64,000 nt of DNA. Source: Gemmatimonadaceae bacterium (GTDB lineage Bacteria; Gemmatimonadota; Gemmatimonadetes; Gemmatimonadales; Gemmatimonadaceae). Location: assembly GCA_016742275.1 (NCBI GenBank), contig JACVCD010000014.1, forward strand, positions 1-64,000, written 5' to 3'. The position numbers and the translations under genes are program-made. Below are positions 54,219 to 62,692 of the stretch, piece after piece (positions within the stretch are counted from its first letter, which is position 1; each line of letters begins with the position of its first letter). The notes below the pieces were generated by a model, which saw only the letters and a program-made list of their open reading frames with translations, made no database searches and was not told where the DNA came from.

Positions 54219-55360
54219 CGGGAGTGTCGCGCCCGGAACAGGGGCGTCTGCGCATCGGCGTGGTAAACTGGCAGTGCCGCGAAAATCCGTTGGCGGGTGG
54301 GGCCGAGATTCATTTGCACGAGATTTTCGGTCGTCTCGCCGCCAAGGGACACGAGGTGGTGTTGCTGTGTGGTGGATGGCCCGGATGTCCACCGCGCACC
54401 ACCCTCGATGGCATTGAGGTGCATCGAGTGGGAAACCGGCAGTCCTTCCCGTTTCTCGCGCGGCGCTACTGGCATCAGCACTTGGCCGATCGCGGCATCC
54501 AGGTGCTGGTTGAAGACATCAACAAGGTGCCGGTGTTCACACCCACCTGGCGCGTGCCAAAGCTGGTTGGGCTGGTTCCGCACCTGTTTGGGGGCACGGC
54601 CTTTCAGGAACTCTCGGCGCCCCTGGCTACCGCTGTCTGGTTGTCTGAAAAGCCCCTTCCCTGGTTCTACCGCGGCCACGCCTTCGAGGCCATCAGCGAA
54701 AGCACCAAGGAAGATCTGGTCCGGCGCGGCATCGCGGCCGACTGTATCCGGGTCATCTTTCCGGGGATCGATAGCGAACACTATACGCCTGACCCCTCCC
54801 AGCGATCCGATCGCCCCCTATTCGCATACCTAGGTCGCCTGAAGAAGTACAAGGGTGTAGATCTCGTTCTGAAGGCCTTTGCGGCCTGCCAGGTGCCGGA
54901 AGCCACCCTCGAAGTCGCCGGGGCTGGGGAGTTCCGGGGTGAGCTGGAACAGCTGGCCCGGACCCTTGGGGTGGCGGAACGAGTACGGTTTCTTGGGCGA
55001 ATTGACGAGACTGAGAAGTGCGCCCTGCTGCGACGGGCATGGGCCACGGTTTTCGCTTCACCAAAGGAGGGTTGGGGAATCACGAATCTGGAGGCAGCGG
55101 CGAGCGGGACTCCGGTTATTGCGTCGAATTCTCCGGGGATACGCGAATCCGTGAAGCACGGTGAAACAGGTTTCCTCGTGCCACACGGTGACGTCGGTGC
55201 CATGGCTGCATGCATGCAACGACTCAGCGGCGAGCGATCGCTCGTCGAACACCTGGGGCGACATGCACGGCAATTCGCTGAGGGTTTTACCTGGGCGAAT
55301 GCCGCCGATCAGACAGAAGCCCACCTCCGTGAGGTGGTGGGGAAGGAGGGAGGTCGCTGA
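54215..55360 (+). CDS. GT4-family glycosyltransferase
   Basis: This 381-residue GT-B glycosyltransferase probably transfers a sugar from a nucleotide donor to an envelope glycolipid or polysaccharide. The N-terminal Rossmann domain has NPLAGGAEIHLHEIFGRLA, and the C-terminal donor domain has YLGRLKKYKGVDLVLKAF and SPKEGWGITNLEAAASGTPVIAS, with the Glu-x7-Glu motif. Donor and acceptor cannot be inferred. It is isolated from other polysaccharide genes and is wedged between nusB and hpf with overlaps on both sides. Confidence 0.88.
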   Translation: MTGVSRPEQGRLRIGVVNWQCRENPLAGGAEIHLHEIFGRLAAKGHEVVLLCGGWPGCPPRTTLDGIEVHRVGNRQSFPFLARRYWHQHLADRGIQVLVEDINKVPVFTPTWRVPKLVGLVPHLFGGTAFQELSAPLATAVWLSEKPLPWFYRGHAFEAISESTKEDLVRRGIAADCIRVIFPGIDSEHYTPDPSQRSDRPLFAYLGRLKKYKGVDLVLKAFAACQVPEATLEVAGAGEFRGELEQLARTLGVAERVRFLGRIDETEKCALLRRAWATVFASPKEGWGITNLEAAASGTPVIASNSPGIRESVKHGETGFLVPHGDVGAMAACMQRLSGERSLVEHLGRHARQFAEGFTWANAADQTEAHLREVVGKEGGR

Positions 55361-55671
55361 TGGAGATCATCCTGCAGGCGCACCATGCGGACGTGCCGGA
55401 GTCACTTCGCACCCAGGCCGAAGAGGCCATTCGCCGTGTCGCGGCGCGATTGCACAAGGTGGCCAATGCCATTGTGCGATTTGTCGGAGACGGGCAGACA
55501 CGTCGTGTCGAAATCGTGCTGCGTGGTTCGCGTTATCGCGAACTCGTGGCGGTTGCCGACGCCCGTGAATTTGCCCCCGCGTTGAACACCGCCGTGCACC
55601 GCCTCGAAAGTCAGGTGGCACGGGCCCGCCGTTCGCGGCGCTCCGGTCGATCGGGAGACATGCCCGGGTGA
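55360..55671 (+). CDS. hpf: Short ribosome hibernation-promoting factor (HPF/RaiA family)
   Basis: The 103-residue protein has the beta-alpha-beta-beta-beta-alpha HPF fold. LRTQAEEAIRRVAARLHKV forms the first helix, and FAPALNTAVHRLESQVARARRS the second (quoted in part), followed by a basic tail. It should bind the 30S decoding region and silence ribosomes in stationary phase. The length fits the short HPF type, without the dimerisation domain of long HPF. It overlaps the upstream gene by one base and hprK by 4 bases. Confidence 0.88.
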   Translation: MEIILQAHHADVPESLRTQAEEAIRRVAARLHKVANAIVRFVGDGQTRRVEIVLRGSRYRELVAVADAREFAPALNTAVHRLESQVARARRSRRSGRSGDMPG

Positions 55672-56642
55672 GCCAACGCCTGACCGTCGGCAAACTCATC
55701 GAGCGTCTCAAGGATTCGCTCGAACTCGAGTTGCTCGGCCCGGCCATTGGTCTCGATCGTGAGATCACGAGCCCCGAGGCGTCAAGCCCGGGGCTCGTGC
55801 TTGCCGGGTACATCAATCGCTTCCCGTACCAACGCATTCAGGTGCTCGGCGAAACCGAGATCACCTACTTGCAGTCGCTCGATACGCAGCAGCGCGAAGC
55901 GCATCTCGAGCAGTTCTTCGGCTTTCCTATTCCGTGTGCCTTTATCACCAAGGCACTGGAGCCGCCCGAGCCCTTCATGCGACTCGCCGAAGAGGCAGGC
56001 GTCGCGATTGTGCGCTCGCGACTCAAGACGGCTGAGTTCTATCGTCTCATCAAGCCGTTCCTCACCGATCAGTTTGCGCCGGTCACCACGCTGCATGGTT
56101 CGCTGGCCGACGTATACGGTGTAGGTCTGTTTTTTACCGGCAAGAGTGGCATCGGCAAGTCAGAGTGTGTGCTCGACCTCGTGGAGCGCGGGCATCGCCT
56201 CGTGGCCGACGACCTCGTGTTCGTTTCACGGCGTGGCAACGATGTGCTGATTGGCCGCGGTCACGAACTGCAGCGGCACTTCATGGAAATTCGCGGTGTC
56301 GGCTTGCTCGACATCCCGGCCATCTTTGGTATCCATGCTGTGCGTCAGCAGAAACGCCTCGAGGTCGTAGTCGTGCTCGAGGAGTGGGACGCCGAGGCGC
56401 AGGTCGATCGGACCGGTCTCGACGTGCAGACCATGGATATCCTTGGTGTTGAGGTGCCCAAGATCACGGTGCATCTCAATCCCGGCAAGAACATCACGGT
56501 GATCGCTGAAGTGATCGCCATGAACCATCTCCTGCGCTATTATCGCGGATACGATTCGGCGACGGCGTTCAATGAACGTCTCATGGGTCAGATGCGTCGC
56601 AAATCGGATGTTCAGCGGTATCTGCAGGAAGACGACGAGTAG
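55668..56642 (+). CDS. hprK: HPr kinase/phosphorylase
   Basis: This 324-residue enzyme phosphorylates HPr on Ser46 and removes the phosphate again. An N-terminal domain (1-130) precedes the kinase domain with the Walker A motif GKSGIGKS (158-165), then ELVERGHRLVADD-type sequence (LVERGHRLVADDLV). The HPrK signature region reads HFMEIRGVGLLDIPAIFG. GTG 55668 overlaps hpf by 4 bases. HPr, encoded downstream at 59156, keeps the target serine, so the regulatory loop looks complete. Confidence 0.95.
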   Translation: MSQRLTVGKLIERLKDSLELELLGPAIGLDREITSPEASSPGLVLAGYINRFPYQRIQVLGETEITYLQSLDTQQREAHLEQFFGFPIPCAFITKALEPPEPFMRLAEEAGVAIVRSRLKTAEFYRLIKPFLTDQFAPVTTLHGSLADVYGVGLFFTGKSGIGKSECVLDLVERGHRLVADDLVFVSRRGNDVLIGRGHELQRHFMEIRGVGLLDIPAIFGIHAVRQQKRLEVVVVLEEWDAEAQVDRTGLDVQTMDILGVEVPKITVHLNPGKNITVIAEVIAMNHLLRYYRGYDSATAFNERLMGQMRRKSDVQRYLQEDDE

Positions 56643-56693
56643 CAGACACACACGCGGGTATACACGCAGGCATATCGCAGTGAGCACACGGCA

Positions 56694-57098
56694 GTGAGCG
56701 ACACGACATCCTCTCCTATTCGCGCGGTGGTGGCCGGGCACGGCCAGTTTGCCACCGGCATCATCTCCGCCGTTGAGCAGATCACCGGCCGCGGGGACGT
56801 GCTCATTCCGGTATCCAATGCCGGTTTGTGCCTTGATGACATTCAGGGCGCCATCGCGCGCGCGCTCGACGAAACCGGCGCGCGCGTGATCTTCACCGAT
56901 CTGCCGGCGGGCAGTTGCACGATGGCCGTGCGGCGTCTGGTCAAGGAACGTCCCGGTACCGTGCTGGTGACCGGAATCAATCTCTCGTTGCTGCTCGACT
57001 TCGCCATGCAGGATCTCCCCGAGGGCGGCGATCCCGCACTCGCGGTGCAAACAGCGCTCGATCGCGGCCGCGCCTCCATGGCCGTGTACGGTCTCTAG
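56694..57098 (+). CDS. PTS mannose-family EIIA component
   Basis: The 134-residue EIIA (ManX/AgaF type) accepts phosphate from HPr on His16 in VVAGHGQFATGI and passes it to EIIB. Other family features are ARVIFTDLPAGSCT and ALAVQTALDRGR near the C-terminus. Start GTG 56694 lies 51 bases after hprK, one of the wider gaps in this run. The EIIB gene follows after 9 bases. Confidence 0.9.
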   Translation: MSDTTSSPIRAVVAGHGQFATGIISAVEQITGRGDVLIPVSNAGLCLDDIQGAIARALDETGARVIFTDLPAGSCTMAVRRLVKERPGTVLVTGINLSLLLDFAMQDLPEGGDPALAVQTALDRGRASMAVYGL

Positions 57099-57107
57099 TC
57101 TTTCGCC

Positions 57108-57602
57108 ATGTCCATCGCGTTGTTTCGGATTGATGATCGCCTCATCCACGGGCAGGTCGTGGTGGGGTGGGGACAGCCGCTCGACTTGCGCTTCATCGTG
57201 TTGGTGGACGACGACGTTGCCGGAAGCGAGTGGGAGCAAGAGCTTTATCGCATGGGAGTGCCGCCGGAAATGTCCGTGCACTTTCTCACGGTGACCGATG
57301 CTGCCGCGCAACTGGAGCGGTTTCATCGCCAGGCTGAAGTCGGCATTGTACTGGTGGGTGATATCGGCACCATGCAACGTCTCGTGACTGCTGCTCCGAA
57401 GCAGGTGCGCACGGTGAACGTGGGTGGCGTGCACCACGCGCCGGGACGTATCGGACGCATGCGCTATGTATTTCTCACGCCGGCCGAAGAGCAGGGCCTC
57501 CGTGCCATGGCGGCCGCAGGCGTGGAAGTGACGGCACAGGACGTGCCATCCGCGCGCGCGGTTCCGCTCGAAGAATTGCTTTCCACGTCGTCGGCGGACT
57601 GA
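57108..57602 (+). CDS. PTS mannose/fructose/sorbose-family EIIB component
   Basis: The 164-residue EIIB begins with the family hallmark FRIDDRLIHGQVVVGW; His14 is the phosphorylation site. The Rossmann-like core includes VHFLTVTDAAAQLERF and VNVGGVHHAPGR. It transfers phosphate from EIIA to the sugar carried by EIIC/EIID. The EIIC gene begins 2 bases after its stop. Confidence 0.93.
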   Translation: MSIALFRIDDRLIHGQVVVGWGQPLDLRFIVLVDDDVAGSEWEQELYRMGVPPEMSVHFLTVTDAAAQLERFHRQAEVGIVLVGDIGTMQRLVTAAPKQVRTVNVGGVHHAPGRIGRMRYVFLTPAEEQGLRAMAAAGVEVTAQDVPSARAVPLEELLSTSSAD

Positions 57603-57604
57603 TC

Positions 57605-58321
57605 ATGCCGATTGATCTCACCACACTGTTTGCCTCGATGTTGCCGGTGGCCCTGTTGGCCGGCATCATTGGTCTCGATGTGGTGAGTTTCCCGCAGGCC
57701 ATGCTGTCGCGCCCCATCGTTGGCGCCACGCTTGGCGGGGCATTGGCTGGTGCGCCGGAAGCCGGCCTCGTATGTGGCACGGCACTCGAGTGCCTCGCGC
57801 TCGAGTCATTGCCGGTTGGTGCATCGCGCTATCCCGAGTGGGGCAGCAGCTCCGTTGTGGCAGGGACTGTTGCCGCCGTGGGCGCTGCGCCCAATGGATT
57901 GCCTGACCCGGGCGCGTTTGCCGTTGCTGTGGTGGTGGGCATTCTCGCCGCGTGGTTTGGTGGTTGGTCGATGGTCAAACACCGGCAGCTCATCGCCCGC
58001 TTTGCGCGCCCGCGTCTCGATCAGCTGGCCGCCGGATCACGCAACACCGTGATCGGCCTCCAGGTATTCGGCATGACGGCCGATTTTGCCCGCGGCGCGC
58101 TGATTGGTGCGACCACATTTCTGCTGGCCGTACCGACTGCGCAGCATGTGAATGCCGCGTGGTCGCTGCCGGCCGATATTTCGCGCGCGGTAGTCGTCAC
58201 CAGTGTGGCCGCGGTTGCTGCCGCAGCGGTCTGGAAGGACTTCCACGCCATCAGTGGGACGCGGCGATTGTTCATTGCCGCGCTCGCTGTTGGCACGCTG
58301 CTGGTGGTGCTCAGTGCCTGA
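57605..58321 (+). CDS. PTS mannose-family EIIC permease component
   Basis: The 238-residue polytopic protein has about seven hydrophobic helices. Its opening GIIGLDVVSFPQAMLSRPIVGATLGG and ALECLALESLPVGASRYPEWG (quoted in part) match ManY/SorA-type EIIC proteins. With EIID it forms the sugar channel. Sugar specificity cannot be read from the sequence. Confidence 0.88.
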   Translation: MPIDLTTLFASMLPVALLAGIIGLDVVSFPQAMLSRPIVGATLGGALAGAPEAGLVCGTALECLALESLPVGASRYPEWGSSSVVAGTVAAVGAAPNGLPDPGAFAVAVVVGILAAWFGGWSMVKHRQLIARFARPRLDQLAAGSRNTVIGLQVFGMTADFARGALIGATTFLLAVPTAQHVNAAWSLPADISRAVVVTSVAAVAAAAVWKDFHAISGTRRLFIAALAVGTLLVVLSA

Positions 58322-58361
58322 GTCACTGACACCCGTCGCCGGAGCGATCGCCGGCGCGACC

Positions 58362-59156
58362 ATGGATACACCGACTTTGACCAGCGCCATCGTGCAGGCG
58401 CCGGCACTGCGTCCGTCATTGCGCGCGTCCATGCTGCTGCGCTGCCTCGCCATTCAAGGTTCCTGGAATTACGAGATCCTTGTCGGCAACGGTATGGGCT
58501 TCTGTGTCGAGCCCGCGTTGCGTGACTTGCCCGGTGGTGTGGACGGTGAGCTCTATCGGCAGGCCTTGGCGCGTCAGTCGGTGTACTTCAACGCGCATCC
58601 GTACCTCGCGGGCCTCGCCGTGGGAGCACTCGCGCGCGCTGAGCTCGATCAGGTGGCGCCGGTTCGCATCGAACGTTTTCGCACCGCCCTATGTGGTCCA
58701 CTCGGCAGCGTCGGTGATCGACTCGTATGGGCCGCGTGGCTGCCCGCATGTTCGCTCGTGGCGCTGATTCTTTTTGGGGCCGGCTGGACTCCGCTTGGAG
58801 TCGTGGTGGGTTTCCTGATACTGTACAACATCGGACATCTGGGGCTGCGCGACTGGGCGCTCCGGGCCGGGTGGCAGCATGGCCTGCGGGTGGCCAGCGC
58901 ACTTGGACATCCGGTGCTTCAGCACGGCCCGCGCTACATTGGCCGGGTGTCGGCCGTGCTTGGGGGGCTGGCGTTGCCACTGGCTGTACATCGGGCCATT
59001 GGTGGGGGGTCGCCCTTCGCGCCTGTTCCACTGGCAGTTGCGGCGGCGACGCCGGTGCTTGCCGTAATTCTCGTGCGATTGCAAGGCCGCGCTGAAGGAT
59101 GGCGTGTCGTCATGTGGTTGCTCGCGGCTTTCGTCCTTTACTCGGTGGTCCGTTGA
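58362..59156 (+). CDS. PTS mannose-family EIID component
   Basis: The 264-residue partner of EIIC has the family signature AIQGSWNYEILVGNGMGFCVEP near its N-terminus (quoted in part: QGSWNYEILVGNGMGF). Next come HPYLAGLAVGALARAE and C-terminal hydrophobic helices. ATG 58362 is the conservative start; GTG 58314, which overlaps the EIIC stop by 8 bases, is also possible and would fit the coupling seen elsewhere in the run. The ptsH start overlaps its stop by one base (TGATG). Confidence 0.88.
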   Translation: MDTPTLTSAIVQAPALRPSLRASMLLRCLAIQGSWNYEILVGNGMGFCVEPALRDLPGGVDGELYRQALARQSVYFNAHPYLAGLAVGALARAELDQVAPVRIERFRTALCGPLGSVGDRLVWAAWLPACSLVALILFGAGWTPLGVVVGFLILYNIGHLGLRDWALRAGWQHGLRVASALGHPVLQHGPRYIGRVSAVLGGLALPLAVHRAIGGGSPFAPVPLAVAAATPVLAVILVRLQGRAEGWRVVMWLLAAFVLYSVVR

Positions 59157-59422
59157 TGGCTGAGCGCTCCGTCCAAATCGTGAACAAGCATGGCCTGCAT
59201 GCCAGGCCGGCCGCCGAGATGGTCAAGGCGGCGTCGCGCTTCAAGTGCGACATCACCATTTCGCGTGATGACCTTGAGGTCAACGGCAAGTCGATCATGG
59301 GTGTCATGATGCTCGCCGCAGAATTCGGGGCCACCATCACGTTGCGCGCGTCGGGTCCGGATGCCGATGACGCACTCGATGCCCTGTCAGTGCTCGTCGC
59401 CTCGCGCTTCGGAGAGAGCTGA
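59156..59422 (+). CDS. ptsH: Phosphocarrier protein HPr
   Basis: The 88-residue HPr carries phosphate from enzyme I to EIIA. His15 is the PTS site in NKHGLHARPAAEMV. Ser46 in VNGKSIMGVMML is the HprK site, surrounded by the sequence typical of regulated HPr proteins. Length and fold are standard. It overlaps EIID and ptsI by one base each. Confidence 0.96.
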   Translation: MAERSVQIVNKHGLHARPAAEMVKAASRFKCDITISRDDLEVNGKSIMGVMMLAAEFGATITLRASGPDADDALDALSVLVASRFGES

Positions 59423-61158
59423 TGCTATCAGTGCTCCGCGGCATTCCGGCGTCGCCGGGAATCGTCGTGGGCCCTGTGCACCTCCTCAGGTGGGAGGTGC
59501 CGGAAGTTCGGCATCGTCTCATCGACGATGCGGAAATCGAAAGCGAGATTGCGCGTTTCCATGAAGCGCTGGACAAGGCGCGAGTGCGCTTGCGGTTGCT
59601 GCGGGCTCGCACCGAAGCACAAGCTGGCCCCAAGGAGGCCGCGATCTTCGATGTGCAGCTCTCCATGCTCGACGATGGAGAGATGGTAAAGGCGCCCATT
59701 GCCCTCATTCAGCAGAATTTGGGCGCCGAAAAGGCTTTTGATTTTGTGATGGCGGAGTGGCGTCAGCATTTTGCGCGATCGAGTTCGCCCATGCTGCGCG
59801 AAAAAGTGGGTGATCTCACCGACATTCACATTCGTGTGCTGTCGCTGTTGCTCGAATTGCCGGACCATGATCCCGTGGACGTGCCACCAGGCAGCAATGC
59901 TATCCTGGTCACGCACGATCTCACGCCATCGCTCACCATGCAGCTCGATCGCAACTGCATTGGCGCGATCGCCACCGAAGCCGGTACGGCCACCGCACAC
60001 GTCGCCATTCTCGCGCGCTCGCTCGGACTGCCCGCAGTTGTTGGTTTGCGCCAGGCGTTGTCCGCGTTGCAGGGCGGGGAAGTGGCCATCCTTGACGGCA
60101 CCGACGGTACGCTGGTCATTGCCCCTACCGATGATGAAGTGGCGGCAGCCAAGCATCGTGTGGAGGAAGAAGCCGGGCGCGCCGATGTCATGCGCGAACT
60201 CGCGCACAGCGAGCCTGTCACGCGGGACGATCATCGCATGGTCGTGCGGGCCAATGTCGATATTCCCGAGGAGTCCGAGCTGGCCGCGCAGAGTGGCGCG
60301 CGCGGCGCTGGACTCATGCGCACGGAGTTCCTGGTTGTCGGCCGCGCTAGCATGCCCGACGAAGAAGAGCAGTACGCGTCGTACTCGCGCGTGGCGCGCG
60401 CCTTCGCGGGCGATGCGGTCATCATTCGTACATTCGACGTAGGTGGCGACAAGCTGCCCGTTGGCGGATTCCCGCACGAAGCCAATCCGTTCCTCGGCTG
60501 GCGCGCCATTCGCATGTGCCTTGATGAAAGCGAATTGTTCAAGGTGCAATTGCGGGCGTTGCTGCGCGCGGCCGTGCACGGCGATTTGCGCATCATGCTG
60601 CCGCTGGTCGTCACGGTGGACGAAGTGCGAGAAACCCGTCAGCTCATCAGCGAGTGCGTTGAGGAACTGGCAGAGCGTCGAGTGCCATTCCGCGCTGACG
60701 TGCCATTGGGTGTGATGGTGGAAACACCCGCCGCCGCCGTGGCCTGCGATACGCTCGTGCGTGACGTGGACTTCTTCAGCATTGGCTCCAATGACCTGGT
60801 CCAATACACGCTGGCCGTTGACCGTGGCAATGCCAACCTCGCGCCGCGCTACACGCCATTTCACCCGGCAGTGCTGCGTCTCATGCAACAGGTGCAGACC
60901 ACCGGTGCCGCGCACGGACTCGATGTGAGTGTGTGTGGTGAAATGGCGTCGCAGCCCTTGGCCGTCTTTGCACTCATGGGGCTTGGCATTCGGCATCTGA
61001 GCGTTGCGCCGCGTGCCGTGGCCGATGTCAAGCGCGTCATTCGTGGCGTGCGGGCGGAAGCGGCGGCGGATGCCGCACGGGCGGCTCTGGCCGCAAGCAC
61101 CGCGCGTGAAGCGGAAACGCTGCTGCGCCGTCGGCTGCGCTCGGAACTCGAGCGCTAG
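59422..61158 (+). CDS. ptsI: PTS enzyme I (phosphoenolpyruvate-protein phosphotransferase)
   Basis: This 578-residue enzyme starts the phosphotransferase chain by taking phosphate from PEP onto His193 (GTATAHVAILARSLGLPAVVG, quoted in part: TATAHVAILARS). The C-terminal PEP-binding barrel has GLMRTEFLVVGR, FDVGGDKLP, NPFLGWRAIR and SIGSNDLVQYTLAVDRGNAN (quoted in parts), with the catalytic Cys in VCGEMA. All main motifs are intact. It closes the gene train: the next 415 bases hold no firm gene. Confidence 0.97.
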   Translation: MLSVLRGIPASPGIVVGPVHLLRWEVPEVRHRLIDDAEIESEIARFHEALDKARVRLRLLRARTEAQAGPKEAAIFDVQLSMLDDGEMVKAPIALIQQNLGAEKAFDFVMAEWRQHFARSSSPMLREKVGDLTDIHIRVLSLLLELPDHDPVDVPPGSNAILVTHDLTPSLTMQLDRNCIGAIATEAGTATAHVAILARSLGLPAVVGLRQALSALQGGEVAILDGTDGTLVIAPTDDEVAAAKHRVEEEAGRADVMRELAHSEPVTRDDHRMVVRANVDIPEESELAAQSGARGAGLMRTEFLVVGRASMPDEEEQYASYSRVARAFAGDAVIIRTFDVGGDKLPVGGFPHEANPFLGWRAIRMCLDESELFKVQLRALLRAAVHGDLRIMLPLVVTVDEVRETRQLISECVEELAERRVPFRADVPLGVMVETPAAAVACDTLVRDVDFFSIGSNDLVQYTLAVDRGNANLAPRYTPFHPAVLRLMQQVQTTGAAHGLDVSVCGEMASQPLAVFALMGLGIRHLSVAPRAVADVKRVIRGVRAEAAADAARAALAASTAREAETLLRRRLRSELER

Positions 61159-61297
61159 TACTCTGGTCGCAAGTCTGCGATGCAACTAGGCGATCGATTG
61201 GCTGCGTTTGCTGAGCTGCATTCTCGATCGATAGGTACAGGAGAAGTCTGCTGGCGCGGTGGGGGGCAATAGCGCGGCCATTTGATTGAGGAGATCC

Positions 61298-61489
61298 ATG
61301 AATGACGAGCAAGTGCATGGTGGGGCGAGATTATGCTTTCCTCGCCGAGACAATCTGGACGGTGATCGCATCCGCAGACGTGCGTTGCTCGGTCATCTAC
61401 AGGCTCAAACAGGAGGGGAATCGCACTCTTCCATGTTGCGATTCCTCCTCCAGGGTTCACTACCTGATCAAACACTCCCTAGCACATAG
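61298..61489 (+). CDS. Possible 63-residue protein, unrecognised
   Basis: An ATG at 61298 follows GAGGAG (61288-61293) with a 4-base gap. The predicted product is hydrophilic, rich in Arg and Gly (GGARLCFPRRDNLDG; RIRRRALLGHLQAQTGG), with no signal peptide or membrane segment. Its coding sequence spans a strong hairpin, which argues against a real gene. This is a low-confidence entry. Confidence 0.2.
   Translation: MNDEQVHGGARLCFPRRDNLDGDRIRRRALLGHLQAQTGGESHSSMLRFLLQGSLPDQTLPST
61415..61447. terminator. Hairpin in the convergent gap after ptsI
   Basis: GGGGAATCGCA (61415-61425) pairs with TGCGATTCCTC (61437-61447), 11 bp with one G-U, around an 11-base loop. It lies between two convergent genes and could end either transcript, but neither side has a T-tract. 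Confidence 0.35.
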
Positions 61490-61573
61490 TGGGTTCGTCA
61501 GCGCGATTGGCGTCATCACCCAACTCGTTGAGAGGCATCGTTTCTCGCACTTCACTACCCAGGTGTTTCGCAA

Positions 61574-62692
61574 TTACTTCTCGTGCAACACTTGGCATGT
61601 GCCGGGCGGCACCAGGTACCGATTCAATAGCGACACTACCTTGTCGCCACGAATCTCCTGCTCAAGCGATAGCAGTGTGTCACCGACGACAGTCAGGCGC
61701 GGAGGAATATCTGAATTCGTTGCGAGCGGAAGATCTATACATGCTTTTGTCCGATCCGCCGAAATTACGGTTAGGAAGAACGAGCCAGCAAAGTTCGTCC
61801 CACGGAGCTTGCCGTCGACGAACACGATCACGAGGCGACCGTCCGCCAATCGCAGTACTGACCATGGCATCGATGCTCTCTCTAGTACGGCAGGAACGTT
61901 CGCAAGCGCATCTTCTTTCACCGACGGCATTCCCCTCCGGCGGCTCCTCGGAATGCGGATGTCGCGAATGACGCTGCCGTCGCTTCGCATAAGCCGGAGC
62001 GTTTCTGAGAGGCCAATCGAGTATGCTAGTGTGTCCGACCACGAGGTGACCAGAACGTCGAACAGAAATCGCGAAGTGGGATGCCCCGAAAAGTCGACGG
62101 GAATCGCGCCAAATCTTCTCGCGGAGTCGGACGTTTCGGCTAAGTCCGTGAATAGCGTGCCACTACGCGCATCGGGCGCCGCAGAGACCACACCGCGTTC
62201 GCTTAACGCGAGCGCAGGGGACCGGCCACCGACGGCGCGTATGCGTCGTTCACGGGAGTGTTTCGTATCCCAGAAAATGATTCCACCGCGACCAATATCG
62301 CTCACAAGCAGTGTCGAGTCGTCACGGACGAGGATCGGAGACGGAGTTTCAAACTCTCCTGGCCCACGGCCACGTCGACCGATTACTCCCGTTAACCCAC
62401 CGCCGACACCAAATCGCAGGATGGAACGAGAGAATCCGTCGACGGCATAAAGGTCGCCTGATCGCGACATGGAGATCGAAACCGCACGGCCAAGGAAGAC
62501 TTTGCCAGAGTCGCGGAGCTCAACGGCGGATACACGTTGCAACCCTTGCTTGTTGATGTCTGCCGGCGCAGGAGCAGCGCAACCGTGAACGAGTAGAACG
62601 TTGATCCCAACCGCGAGTACTGCTCTCTTACTCCGATGCAGGTGACTTAAACCTACGGAATCGCTCAAGGATGGCGCGCCGCGAGCTGGCAT
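61574..62692 (-). CDS. Six-bladed beta-propeller-like lipoprotein
   Basis: The product has about 372 residues. A signal sequence with lipobox-like VLLVHGCAA predicts membrane anchoring on the periplasmic or outer face. The body has repeating beta segments such as SISMSRSGDLYAVDGFSRSILRF and a GVIGRRGRGPGEFETPSP stretch (quoted in parts: GRRGRGPGEF). The G(R)GPGEF motif is typical of 6-bladed propellers of the NHL/BF3164-like type. The start is uncertain: candidates at 62731, 62695 and 62692 lack a good ribosome-binding site. All overlap the 3' end of the upstream thioredoxin-like gene, so coupling is likely. Confidence 0.7.
   Translation of the reverse strand: MPARGAPSLSDSVGLSHLHRSKRAVLAVGINVLLVHGCAAPAPADINKQGLQRVSAVELRDSGKVFLGRAVSISMSRSGDLYAVDGFSRSILRFGVGGGLTGVIGRRGRGPGEFETPSPILVRDDSTLLVSDIGRGGIIFWDTKHSRERRIRAVGGRSPALALSERGVVSAAPDARSGTLFTDLAETSDSARRFGAIPVDFSGHPTSRFLFDVLVTSWSDTLAYSIGLSETLRLMRSDGSVIRDIRIPRSRRRGMPSVKEDALANVPAVLERASMPWSVLRLADGRLVIVFVDGKLRGTNFAGSFFLTVISADRTKACIDLPLATNSDIPPRLTVVGDTLLSLEQEIRGDKVVSLLNRYLVPPGTCQVLHEK

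Larger units (their letters stand above)
61159..61573. other. 415-base stretch between convergent ptsI and the propeller gene
   Basis: No firm gene is present. It holds a hairpin at 61415-61447 and one short open frame at 61298-61489 (63 codons) with GAGGAG 4 bases before its ATG but no recognisable similarity. Base composition is lower in GC and less codon-biased than the run to its left, which marks the edge of the accessory-looking end of the window. Confidence 0.5.

Noticed and set aside
59428-61185. 585-codon open frame on the minus strand
   Set aside because: Antisense shadow of ptsI.
61302-62450. 382-codon open frame on the plus strand
   Set aside because: It overlaps the propeller lipoprotein gene in antisense, has no domain features and is Ser/Arg/Pro-rich; the minus-strand gene has a signal sequence and propeller motifs.
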